Shown: positions 54,590-64,000 of the stretch, in pieces
Numbering within the stretch: position 1 is the stretch's first letter
Layout: the number at the start of each line of letters is the position of its first letter
Assembly: GCF_036320965.1 (NCBI RefSeq)
Contig: NC_092264.1
Location: 13,765,775 to 13,829,774, forward strand
Reading direction: 5' to 3'
Origin: Panulirus ornatus
Taxonomy: Eukaryota > Arthropoda > Malacostraca > Decapoda > Palinuridae
DNA: 64,000 nucleotides
Notes under the pieces: model-generated
Database searches by the model: none
Seen by the model: the letters and a program-made list of their open reading frames with translations, nothing else
Told to the model about the DNA's origin: nothing
Translations under genes and position numbers: made by a program

Positions 54590-55850
54590 TGCTGTTTCCC
54601 ATGTTAGTGAAGTAGCGCCAGGAACAGACCAAGAAAAGCCTTATCTGTTCACATCCATTCTCTAGCTGTCATGTGTATCCACAGTCCCCTATCCACTACC
54701 AGTCCCCACAGACCTTTCCATGGTTTACCCTGGACGCTTCACATACCCTAGTTAAATCCATTGACTTTTTTTTTTTCTTTTCTGAGACAGCATGGACAAC
54801 TGAGGCCCCAATCAAGGCCATCTCGTTATATATGTACCCTAGCCTGAGCCAGTAACCCATTTTATCGACCAACCCCTTGGAGTAGATGAGCAGCTGTGTT
54901 GATTGTGGACCGATTGCAACAACCAGGATTTGGACCTATGTGTTCAACCCCGGCTGGTCCGTGAATGTGTTATGGTTAGGGACGCTGACTGCTACGCTGG
55001 ATTATTCCAGTTCACTCTTAATCTAGGCACGCTTTTTCACCCTCCTGCATGTTCATTCCCTGATTGCTCAATTTTTTTTTCGCTCTATCCTTCCACCTCT
55101 AATTCGGTCTCCCGGTTCTCCTTGTTTCCTCCACCTCTGACACATATATCCTCTGTGTCAACCTTTCCTCACTCATTCTTTCTATATGTTTAACTTTCAA
55201 CACACCCTCTCAGCTTTCTCAACCACACTCTTTTTATTACCACACCTCTCTCTAACCCTGTCATTACTTCCTCGATCAAATCACACTACATTGGCCTCGT
55301 ACATTTCATTTCTGACACACTCACTTTCCTCCTCACAGTCTTACCTATAGCCCATGCCTTGCATCCATATGATATTTTTGGGACTACTATTCCTTTGAAC
55401 ATATCCATATTTGCCTTCCCAGATAACGGTTTCTCTTTTCACACATTTTTCAGTGCTCTCAGAACCACCTTCCCCTCTCACCCACCCTATGACTCACTTG
55501 TGCTTCATTGTTTCCATTCACTGCCATATTCACTCCCAGGTATCTAAAACACTTCTTTTCAATTTTGCTCCATTCAAACGCTCACCCCAAACTTACCTGT
55601 CCCTCATCTTTGCTGAATCTAATACTAATAACCTTGCCTTTATTCACATTTACTCTCAACTTCCTCCTTTCACACATACGCCCTTTCAAACTTAGTCACC
55701 AACTTCTGCAGTTTCACACTAGCATCTGTCACCAGTGCTGAATCAGCAAACAACAACTGACTCACTTCCCAGGCCCTTTCATCCGTGGCAGACTGCATGC
55801 ATACCCTCCCCTCACTCCAAGACTCTTAGGTGGAAGACTCCATTCACAGC
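54590..55850 (-). mobile_element. Old RTE-A-related copy interrupted by a SINE
   Basis: The 3' UTR starts at 54595 ('gctgtttcccatgttagtga', 'cattctctagctgtcatgtg'). The coding part continues at 55008-55850 beyond the inserted sequence, with 'ctccacctctgacacatata' and 'tcctcactcattctttctat'. On the - strand, the AGCACTG..CACCAGTG region at 55730 corresponds to the catalytic motif C. Divergence is similar to the copy at 13556. Confidence 0.82.
54767..54997 (-). mobile_element. tRNA-derived SINE
   Basis: Read on the - strand it begins 'agcgtagcagtcagcgtccc' (like the tRNA D-arm, box A). About 40 bases later comes 'ggggttgaacaca' (like box B, GGTTCGANNC). A tRNA-unrelated body follows, then an A-rich tail (T run on + at 54767-54778). 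Its position inside an RTE-A copy supports insertion, although ~30 bases of the target are missing and no clean TSD is visible. Confidence 0.6.
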
Positions 55851-55869
55851 GAAAGTGCACATCAAGGGC

Positions 55870-58800
55870 GGGCCTTAATTGCAATCTAGACAGTATAATG
55901 AAAGGGAAAAAGAAAAGACAAGGGAAAGTATTTACAAATTCTGGAGGAAGTGAGACAGTATAATGAAAGGGAAAAAGAAAAGACTAGGGAAAGTATTTAC
56001 AAATTCTGGAGGAAGTGAGACAGTATAATGAAAGGGAAAAAGAAAAGACTAGGGAAAGTATTTACAAATTCTGGAGGAAGTGAGACAGTATAATGAAAGG
56101 GAAAAAGAAAAGACAAGGGAAAGTATTTACAAATTCTGGAGGAAGTGAGACAGTATAATGAAAGGGAAAAAGAAAAGACAAGGGAAAATATTTACAAATT
56201 CTGGAGGAAGTGAAAAACTTATAAATTGAGAAAGTAGAGTGTTCCAAAGTTTTGACGTGTAGGAAAAGAAGCAGTTATAAAAATGGCCCACCCTTGAGTT
56301 ACTGATGGCGACACAGTTATCATATAAGGGACCAGCTTGACGAGTATTGTGTGGTCTACCTAGTGGTGGGGACACACAAGCAGCTAACTCTTGGAAGCAA
56401 AAATCAAAGTAATGCCAATAAGAAGAGGGAAAGTGAAACACATTGCAGGGTAGAGTAAGAGCGTCAAGTTTTAAAGTTAGCCAGGGACTGCTTTTGACTC
56501 AACTCTGTCAAGTAAGGATGGACAGCAGTACATACAAGGAAGAATCAATCCTTTGTATAAACGGAGCAACTGTTCGGAAGAAAAGAAGTTTCGACATCTA
56601 AACAGAATTGCCATTTTTTTAGAGGCAGACTTAGCTATTCCCGTAATATGGGGTTTCCAAGAAAGATTGGGTGTTACAGTAATGCCATATATGTTCATTG
56701 AGTCAAGAGGTGGAATTACAGAACAGTCAAAGGAGAGACTAGAGTTTTGAGGAGTTTTCAACAGAAAGATGGGTAGAAACTGGGTTCTAGAGGCATTAAA
56801 CTTAACTAGATTTCGTCTACCCCTCTTAAGATATCCTGTCCAAGCCTGAGTTTATCGAGGAAGCTGTGTCAAGATGAGATGCAGATCAAGTGAGAGAGGG
56901 AACAGAAATTAAGGATGTAAGTAAATGCAGTGTTGAGTCGTCAGCGTGACTCCATTTGATTATTTGTAGAGGAGAGGAAATCGTTGAAAAAAAGATAGAA
57001 AGTGTACGAGACAGAATAGAACCTTGAAGGACACCGCTGTTGATGGAGGAAAGGGGGAAGGCCGATCCATTAACAACCACTGCGATAGATTGGCTAGAGA
57101 GGAAGGTAGATATGAGGGAGCAAAGTGAGGGAGGGAAGCCAAAATAGGGGAGTACAGAGGGCTTGAGAGGAAGGTAGATATGAGGGAGCAAAGTGAGGGA
57201 GGGAAGCCAAAAGAGGGGAACATAGAGATGAGACCCTGATGCCATACAGTCAGAAGCTTTAGGTATGTCAAGGGCAACTACCCATGACTTCCCCAAACCT
57301 TTCAAGGATGATGACCAAACATTAGTAAGATAGGAAAGAATATTACCAGTGGATCTAGCCTTAAGGGAGCCATACTAGTGATCAGAGAGAAGGCTGATTT
57401 TCAAGGTGTCTAAGGGTATGGGAGCTGAGGAGGCATCCAGAGACTTTGGAAATGGTGGATGTCAAAGCAATACAACAGAGGGGTCAGAACGGTCTCCCTT
57501 CCTAGATAGAAGGAAAAATTTTGGCTCGTAAACAGAAACGGAACTGATGGGCAGGCACAGGTGCAAGTTCAGAGACCCACTTATTAGTACACAGGCATGG
57601 ATGCCGTCAGGATCATTAGGAGATTACGGGAAGAGACATAGGGGTGAAGGGATGAAGGAATGTTAGAGTCATCCAAGGTAGCATTAGAGGAGAAATGGGA
57701 ACCAAAGAGAAATGCTTTGTCTATGGCAGAGACAGCTATAGTACCGTCAGAACGGAAAAGTGTAGGAAAGTTAGAGCGACGGAAGTTGTTAGAGATACCC
57801 TTAGCTAGAGACCAGAAAGACCTACCAGTGGATGACAAGGAGAGAATACCGCACTTCCTTTGAATAAAGGAACGCTTTGCCTCTTGGATAATGTGCTTGC
57901 AGTGATTATGGGCAGTGATAAAAGCTAGAATGGGAGCCTGAGGAAGGAGTTTTCCAAGCCCAATATGCCTGATCCCTTGCCTGAATGGCCTCAGAACAGG
58001 AATGGTTGAACCATGGATTGAATGAAGAATAACTTCTGCTATGTGTTTGGTGGAGACAGAAGTATCACCACATAAGAGAGTAATTTACCCATGGAAAGTC
58101 AAAAAGAAGTTATATCAGTTATTCCAGTAAGCTTTGTGCAGGTGCAAATGTTTACGTTTTGAAGGAGCTGCGGGAGGGGGAGGTGCTATTAGAATTGATA
58201 CATTTTTGAGAGTGTGATCACATGAACCATTTGGGGGGCGAGAAGTGTGTATGTACAGCGGGGTAGTCTAGAGGTGAAAAAACGAATCCAGAATATTTGG
58301 AGAGTGGTCACAGCAGTCAGGAACAATAGATAGGGTAGATCATTTGCTGTGAATCATTGAGAATGGAGAACGTGAGGGCTTCGATCCCTCCACCATCTGT
58401 ATGGGAGGAATTCAACCATTCCCTACGGTGAAAGTTGAAATCCCCGAAGTAAAAGATCTCTGCTTGCAGGTGAGAGGATGTCACAGCCTCATAGCAGGAG
58501 TTTAGAAAGTCGAAGAAAGATATGAAATGTGTAGACTTTGGAGAGCAACAGGCGAAACAAGAAAAGTGTATAAGCTAGGAGACAGATTATGAGCCTCATA
58601 ACGTCAAAGTTTTGGGGACTCAAGGTCCTTGAGGCGTGGAACAGGTGTGTTGATGACTGGAATTAGCACAAACAGTTGGATGTTGGATGTAAAAGAGGGA
58701 CTAGACAACTCTGTCTCAGACAGAAGTAAGATGTTAGGAGAGGTACTCAACAGATGGTGGTCAACTGAGGATAGGTTACTAGAGAAACGACAATTGTTGG

Positions 58801-59116
58801 TATAGTAAACAGAAAAAGAGGAAGGTCTGACTGAGAGGGAGAGGTCGTGGGAGGGGCCGGTGCTACTACAGCCAGAGCCCTCCCTCTCATTGGCAGTAGA
58901 GTCAGGCAGAAACCCGGAGATTCTTAGCACCCCATAATGCTGGGGAATAGAGGCAATAGATTTGTCAGGCTCTGTCATGATAAAACCTAAAATTTTTGAG
59001 TGAACAGGAGTTGGTAAGGTTTCAGTAGGTGTATAGTGCTTGTAAGGAGAAGATGGAAGGATGAGCTTGGTAGTCCCGTTTTGATGAGACAGAAAGTTAG
59101 AAACCCAGCAGTCCTA
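55870..59116 (-). mobile_element. Second Jockey-like non-LTR retrotransposon, degenerate
   Basis: On the - strand, the endonuclease start lies at 58978-58604 with 'SSNLSSVDHHLLSTSPNILL' and 'LLSETELSS'. A linker/RT start is at 57838-57584 ('GRSFWSLAKGISNNFRRSNF'). RT motif A is 'VALDIPKASDC' near 57280, motif B 'GVLQGSILSRTLSIFF' near 57030 and motif C 'HADDSTLH' near 56940. The thumb/C-terminal part is at 56761-56477 ('LGITVTPNLSWKPHI' type) and 56441-56127. Frameshifts separate these pieces, so it is inactive. It is a different family from the element at 50.2-53.2 kb. The C-terminal end carries a 65-bp tandem repeat. Confidence 0.82.
55889..56213. repeat. 65-bp tandem repeat, five units
   Basis: The unit beginning 'gacagtataatgaaagggaa' recurs at 55889, 55954, 56019, 56084 and 56149, exactly 65 bases apart, with one or two substitutions per unit. 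On the - strand the units encode a repeated 'PPEFVN.FPCLFFFPF' run, so the amplification lies at the end of the LINE C-terminus. Since 65 is not a multiple of three, the frame rotates from unit to unit. Confidence 0.96.
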
Positions 59117-61402
59117 ACTTTCACTCCATCTTTCCACCTCCAATTTGGTCTCCCACTTCTCCTCATTCCCTCCACCTCTTGACACGTATATCCTCTTAGT
59201 CAATCTTTCCTCACTCATTCTCTCCATGTGACCAAACCATTTCAAAACACCCTCTTCTGCCCTCTCAACCACGCTCCTGTTATTACCATACATCTCTCTT
59301 ACCCTATTATTACTTACTCGATCAAACCACCTCACACCACATGTCAAACATCTTATTTCCAACACATCCACCCTCCTGCACACAACTCTATCCATAGCCC
59401 ATGCCTCGCAACCGTATAACATTGTTGGAACCACTATTCCTTCAAACATACCCATTTTTGCTTTCCGGGATAATGTTCTCGACTTCCACACATTTTTCAA
59501 CGCTCCCAGAACTTTTGGCCCCTCCCCCACCCTATGATTCACTTCCGCTTCCATGGTTTCATCCAGCGCCAAATCCACTCCCAGATATCTAAAACACTTC
59601 ACTTCCTCCAGTTTTTCTCCATTCCAACTTACCTCCCAATTGACTTGTCCCTCAACCCTACTGTACCTAATAACCTTGCTCTTATTTACATTTACTCTCA
59701 GCTTTCTCACACTTTACCAAACTCAGTCACCAGCTTCTGCAGTTTCTCACTCGAATCAGCCACCAGCGCTGTATCATCAGCGAACAACAGCTGACTCACT
59801 TCTCAAGCTCTCTCATCCACAACAGACTGCATACTTGCCCCTCTTTTTAAAACTCTTGCATTCACCTCCCTAACAACCCCATCCATAAACAAATTAAACA
59901 ACCATGGAGACATCACACACCCCTGCCGCAAACCTACATTCACTGAGAACCAATCACTTTCCTCTCTTCCTACATGTACACATGCCTTACATCCTCGATA
60001 AAAACTTTTCACTGCTTCTAACAACTTGCCTCCCACACCATATACTCTTAATACCTTCCACAAAGCATCTCTATCAACTCTGTCATATGCCTTCTCCAGA
60101 TCCATAAATGCTACATACAAATCTGTTTGCTTTTCTAAGTATTTCTCACATACATTCTTCAAAGCAAACACCTGATCCACACATCCTCTACCACTTCTGA
60201 AACCACACTGCTCTTCCCCAATCTGATGCTCTGTACATGCCTTCACCCTCTCAATCAGTACCCTCCCATATAATTTCCCAGGAATACTCAACAAACTTAT
60301 ACCTCTGTAATTGGAGCACTCACTTTTATCCCCTTTGCCTTTGTATAATGGCACTATGCAAGCATTCCGCCAATCCTCAGGCACCTCACCATGAGTCATA
60401 CATACATTAAATAGCCTTACCAACCAGTCAACAATACAGTCACTCCCTTTTTAAATAAATTCCAGTGCAATACCATCCAAACCCGTTGCCTTGCTGGCTT
60501 TCATCTTCCGCAAAGCTTTTACTACCTCTTCTCTATTTACCAAATCATTCTCCCTAACCCTCTCACTTTGCACACCACCTTGACCAAACACCCTATACCT
60601 GCCACTCTATCATCAAACACATTCAACAAACCTTCAAAATACTCACTCCATCTTCTCACATCACCACTACTTATCACCTCCCCATTAGCCCCCTTCACTG
60701 TAGTTCCCATTTGTTCCCTTGTCTAACGCACTTCATTTACATCCTTTCAAAACATCTTTTTATTCTCCCTAAAATTTAATGATACTCTCTCACCCCAACT
60801 CTCATTTGCGCTCTTTTTCACCTCTTGCACCTTTCTCTTGACCTCCTGTCTCTTTCTTTTATACATCTCCCAGTCATTTGCATTATTTCCCTGCAAAAAT
60901 CGTCCAAATGCCTCTCTCTTCTCCTTCACTAATAATCTTACTTCTTCATCCCACCACTCACTACCCTTTCTAATCAACCCACCTCCCACGCTTCTCATGC
61001 CACAAGCATCTTTTGCGCAAGCCATCTCTGCTTCACTAAATACATCCCATTCCTCCCCCACTCCCCTCACCTCCTTTGTTCCCACCTTTTTCCATTCTGT
61101 ACTCAGTCTCTCCTGGTACTTCCTCACACAAGTCTCCTTCCCAAGCTCACTTACTCTCACCACTCTCTTCACCCCAACATTCTCTCTTCTTTTCTGAAAA
61201 CCTCTACAAATCTTCACCTTCGCCTCCACAAGATAATGATCAGAAATCCCTCCAGTTGCACCTCTCAGCACATTAACATCCAAAAGTCTCTCGCATGCCT
61301 ATCAATTAACATGTAATGCAGTAATGCTCTCTGGCCATCTCTCCTACTTACATGCGTACACTTATGTATATCTCTCTTTTTAAACCAGGTATTCCCAATC
61401 AT
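59117..61402 (-). mobile_element. RTE-A copy truncated at both ends
   Basis: It starts in the endonuclease (61402, 'NTWFKKRDIH' codons) and runs to 'RPNWRWKDGVK' (59117), where it stops abruptly at the Jockey-like element; the VVYRG terminus and 3' UTR are missing. Open pieces: 61283-60747 (linker with 'GISDHYLVEAKVKI'), 60423-59803 ('EDWRNACIVPLYKGKGDK' to motif B) and 59710-59114 (C-terminal domain). Several frameshifts. It is the only copy here lacking a 3' end. Confidence 0.9.
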
Positions 61403-61857
61403 CTTTAGTATTATTATTATTATTATACTTTGTCGCTGTCTCCTGCGTTAGTGAGGTAGCACAAGGAAACAGACAAAAGAATGGCCCAACCCACCCACAT
61501 ACACATGTATATACATACTCGTCCACACACGCACATACACATACCTATACATCTTAACATATATATATATATACATACACAGACATATGCATATATATAC
61601 ACATGTACATACTTCATCTGTCTGCCCTTATTCATACTCGTCACCACCCCGCCACACATGAAATGACAACCCCCTCCCCGCATGTGCGCAAGGTAGCACT
61701 AGGAAAAGACAACAAAGGCCTGATTCGTTCACACTCAGTCTCTAGCTGTCATGTATAATGCACCGAAACCACAGCTGCCTTTCCACATCCAGGCCCCACA
61801 GAACTTTCCATGGTTTGCCCCAGACGCTTCACATGCCCTGGTTCAATCCATATATGT
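61403..61857 (-). mobile_element. RTE-A 3' UTR fragment, long form
   Basis: It has an (ATT)n tail at 61405-61425 (+ strand), the conserved 3' motif at 61433-61465 and the complete long UTR to 61850. It is truncated at the very end of the coding region ('gattgaaccagggcatgtga' on -). Confidence 0.88.
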
Positions 61858-61866
61858 ATATCCATA

Positions 61867-61945
<79 letters not shown>
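61867..61945. repeat. (TA)n and poly(T) junction between RTE-A copies
   Basis: About 47 bases of TA are followed by ~30 T, the tail of the - strand copy at 61946. Confidence 0.93.
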
Positions 61946-61948
<3 letters not shown>

Positions 61949-62998
61949 CTTTGTCGCTGTCTCCCGCGTTTGCGAGGTAGCGCAAGGAAACAGACGAAAG
62001 AAATGGCCCCCCCCCCATACACATGTACATACACACGTCCACACACGCAAATATACATACCTACACAGCTTTCCATGGTTTACCCCAGACGCTTCACATG
62101 CCTTGCTTCAATCCACTGACAGCACGTCAACCCCTGTATACCACATGACTCCAATTCACTCTATTTCTTGCCCTCCTTTCACCCTCCTGCATGTTCAGGC
62201 CCCGATCACACAAAATCTTTTTCACTCCATCTTTCCACCTCCAATTTGGTCTCCCTCTTCTCCTCGTTCCCTCCACCTCCGACACATATATCCTCTTGGT
62301 CAATCTCTCCTCACTCATTCTCTCCATGTGCCCAAACCATTTCAAAACACCCTCTTCTGCTCTCTCAACCACGCTCTTTTTATTTCCACACATCTCTCTT
62401 ACCCTTACGTTACTTACTCGATCAAACCACCTCACACCACACATTGTCCTCAAACATCTCATTTCCAGCACATCCATCCTCCTGCGCACATCTCTATCCA
62501 TAGCCCACGCCTCGCAACCATACAACATTGTTGGAACCACTATTCCTTCAAACATACCCATTTTTGCTTTCTGAGATAATGTTCTCGACTTCCACACATT
62601 CTTCAAGGCTCCCGGGATTTTCGCCCCCTCCCCCACCCTATGATCCACTTCCGCTTCCATGGTTCCATCCGCTGCCAGATCCACTCCCAGATATCTAAAA
62701 CACTTTACTTCCTCCAGTTTTTCTCCATTCAAACTTACCTCCCAATTGACTTGACCCTCAACCCTACTGTACCTAATTACCTTGCTCTTATTCACATTTA
62801 CTCTTAACTTTCTTCTTTCACACACTTTACCAAACTCAGTCACCAGCTTCTGCAGTTTCTCACATGAATCAGCCACCAGTGCTGTATCGTCAGCGAACAA
62901 CAACTGACTCACTTCCCAAGCTCTCTCATCCCCAACAGACTTCATACTTGCCCCTCTTTCCAAAACTCTTGCATTCACCTCCCTAACAACCCCATCCA
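61946..62998 (-). mobile_element. RTE-A copy, short 3' UTR
   Basis: An open frame of 290 codons (62999-62127) holds 'LLFADDTALVADS', 'YLGVDLAADGTMEAEVDH', 'WFGHMERM' and 'RPNWRWKDGVKKIL'. The terminus is the TGA type ('VVYRG' after 'NWSHV'). It is 5'-truncated at motif B/'MDGVVREV'. No break is seen in this half, so it is a recent copy. Confidence 0.94.
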
Positions 62999-63001
62999 CC
63001 T

Positions 63002-63308
63002 ACCCCCGCCGTCGTCTGCCTCACTTCAACTCCCGCAAGGTGGAATCAGCCCAAACGTTTCACTCCCATTTACCTACAACGGCTTCAGAACCAAATGCTC
63101 CCCAACAATGCAGTATTCAAGGTTGCACAACGCTATCTGGATGGTTTCAGCGACCAGCAAACTCCTCCTCCGCCGCTCACTGCTGATGGCGAGAGATATC
63201 TTCAACAGATTCGATGCCACTCACAGGAAGTCTAGTGAACAAGCATTGCTGAAGCAGGATTTGGCCAGCAGGAGAAGAAGCATCATAATGGAGTTGCACG
63301 GACTGTGA
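63002..63308 (+). other. Candidate host exon, unassigned
   Basis: This stretch has higher GC than its surroundings and is open in more than one frame. 63002-63235 reads '...KRFTPIYLQRLQNQMLPNNA' and 'YLDGFSDQQTPPPPLTADGE', then stops. A neighbouring frame is open to 63308 and ends 'KSSEQALLKQDLASRRRSII' then 'MELHGL' stop. Either one terminal exon or a frameshifted relic is possible. No family was recognised, and the retroelement to the left cuts it off. Confidence 0.35.
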
Positions 63309-63655
63309 TCCTTGCTGTGGTTACAAGAATGTTCTTCCGCCCACCAGTGATGCTACTACATTTGTGAATCAAGAACCATTGCAACACAAACCTCGCCAGG
63401 TGGTAGAGTGTCCCGCAGTGTATTGAGACAGACTTCCCCAGAACTTTTTTAAAGGGGAAGTAAATGTTTATAGTTGTGTTACTGGAGTGATAGTTTTCAT
63501 ACATGGTGCTTTGACAAGAAAATAGTGAAATTTGAAAAAAAAAGTGTAGCTTAGACATTGAAGCTTATTGATACAGTGGTTAAATTGATGAGAACTACTA
63601 TTGACATTTGTGTAAATGAATTATACATTTCCCTTTTCCATAGCCAGAGGTTGAA
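63309..63655. other. Unassigned sequence
   Basis: AT-rich. It could be 3' UTR of the candidate exon. No poly(A) signal is convincing. Confidence 0.3.
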
Positions 63656-63964
63656 CCATTATGTGACATTCATTTTCTCATTTCATTTCAAGCTAGAAGT
63701 TTCAGTTTTCTAAATTATTTCTTACTTTTTTCATATGTATATATATGTATATGTGTGTGTGTGTGTGTGTGTATATGTGCGTGTGTATGTGTATGTATAT
63801 ATGTATGTATATATATATATATTACCCCTGGGGATAGGGGTGAAAGAATACTTCCCACGCATTCCTCGCGTGTCGTAGAAGGCGACTAGAGGGGACGGGA
63901 GCGGGGGGCCAGAAATCCTCCCCTCCTTGTATTTTTTAACTTTCTAAAATGGGAAACAGAAGAA
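63656..63964 (+). mobile_element. RTE-A 5' UTR fragment with duplicated flank
   Basis: 63656-63820 is the inverted counterpart of 19671-19832. 63821-63964 is the RTE-A 5' UTR, closely matching the reverse complement of 19544-19668 ('gaatacttcccacgcattcc', 'agcggggggccagaaatcct'). It stops at 'gggaaacagaagaa' and continues as (TA)n, so the coding region is absent. Confidence 0.88.
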
Positions 63965-64000
63965 TATATATATATATATATATATATCAGTAAATTTTAG

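Overview
The window is eukaryotic, intron-rich and dominated by transposable elements. It looks like animal DNA, most likely an arthropod and plausibly a decapod crustacean. That placement is an inference from a ribosomal protein eL27 gene of animal type, very long AT-rich introns, long (TA)n tracts, and a mix of RTE-like, Jockey-like and CR1-like LINEs, a Penelope-like element with a GIY-YIG domain, and Harbinger- and hAT-type MITEs. I see no tRNA, rRNA, CRISPR or prokaryotic feature.

Two host genes are recognisable from exons. On the + strand, the last two coding exons of ribosomal protein L27 (RPL27/eL27) lie at 2247-2392 and 9368-9416. They are separated by a ~7 kb intron filled with retroelement copies, and the 5' exons lie outside the window. 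On the - strand, two consecutive exons of an MFSD6-like major-facilitator gene lie at 48494-48645 and 45982-46134. Their splice phases match, and the intron between them holds two ancient retroelement fragments in opposite orientation. A stretch at 63002-63308 is open in several frames and could be an exon, but I cannot assign it.

Most of the rest belongs to one non-LTR retrotransposon family, called 'RTE-A' here, with an AP-type endonuclease, an RT with an FADD motif and a C-terminal domain ending near the motif WFGHMERM. Over twenty copies or fragments lie on both strands. The best is at 16351-19670 (- strand), nearly full length (~3.3 kb) with three frameshifts. The others are mostly 5'-truncated. 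Short and long 3' UTR forms exist, and a shared stop codon marks the younger copies. Tails are A-rich or (TA)n, and many copies begin or end in another copy's (TA)n tail. Four copies or derivatives have clear 9-12 bp target-site duplications. Short non-autonomous elements (1562-1780, 2629-2863, 35851-36055) carry the RTE-A 5' head; the first two also carry its 3' tail.

Region by region: 1-13 kb, the RPL27 3' end with RTE-A copies and short derivatives; 13.5-26.9 kb, dense RTE-A copies, a Penelope-like element at 14.7-16.3 kb and an inverted pair at 24.6-26.1 kb; 27.0-30.1 kb, a Harbinger-type MITE, a degenerate helix-turn-helix transposase remnant and two minisatellites; 31.1-34.3 kb, an RTE-A copy with an internal tandem triplication separated by (TA)n; 34.6-37.5 kb, a hAT-type MITE, a short derivative and unique sequence; 37.5-44.9 kb, three well-preserved RTE-A copies around 2.3 kb of unassigned sequence; 45-49 kb, the MFSD6-like exons; 49.5-59.1 kb, old elements (Jockey-like x2, CR1-like, tRNA-derived SINE, ancient RTE-A); 59.1-64 kb, RTE-A copies, the exon candidate and an inverted copy of the 19.5-19.8 kb locus.
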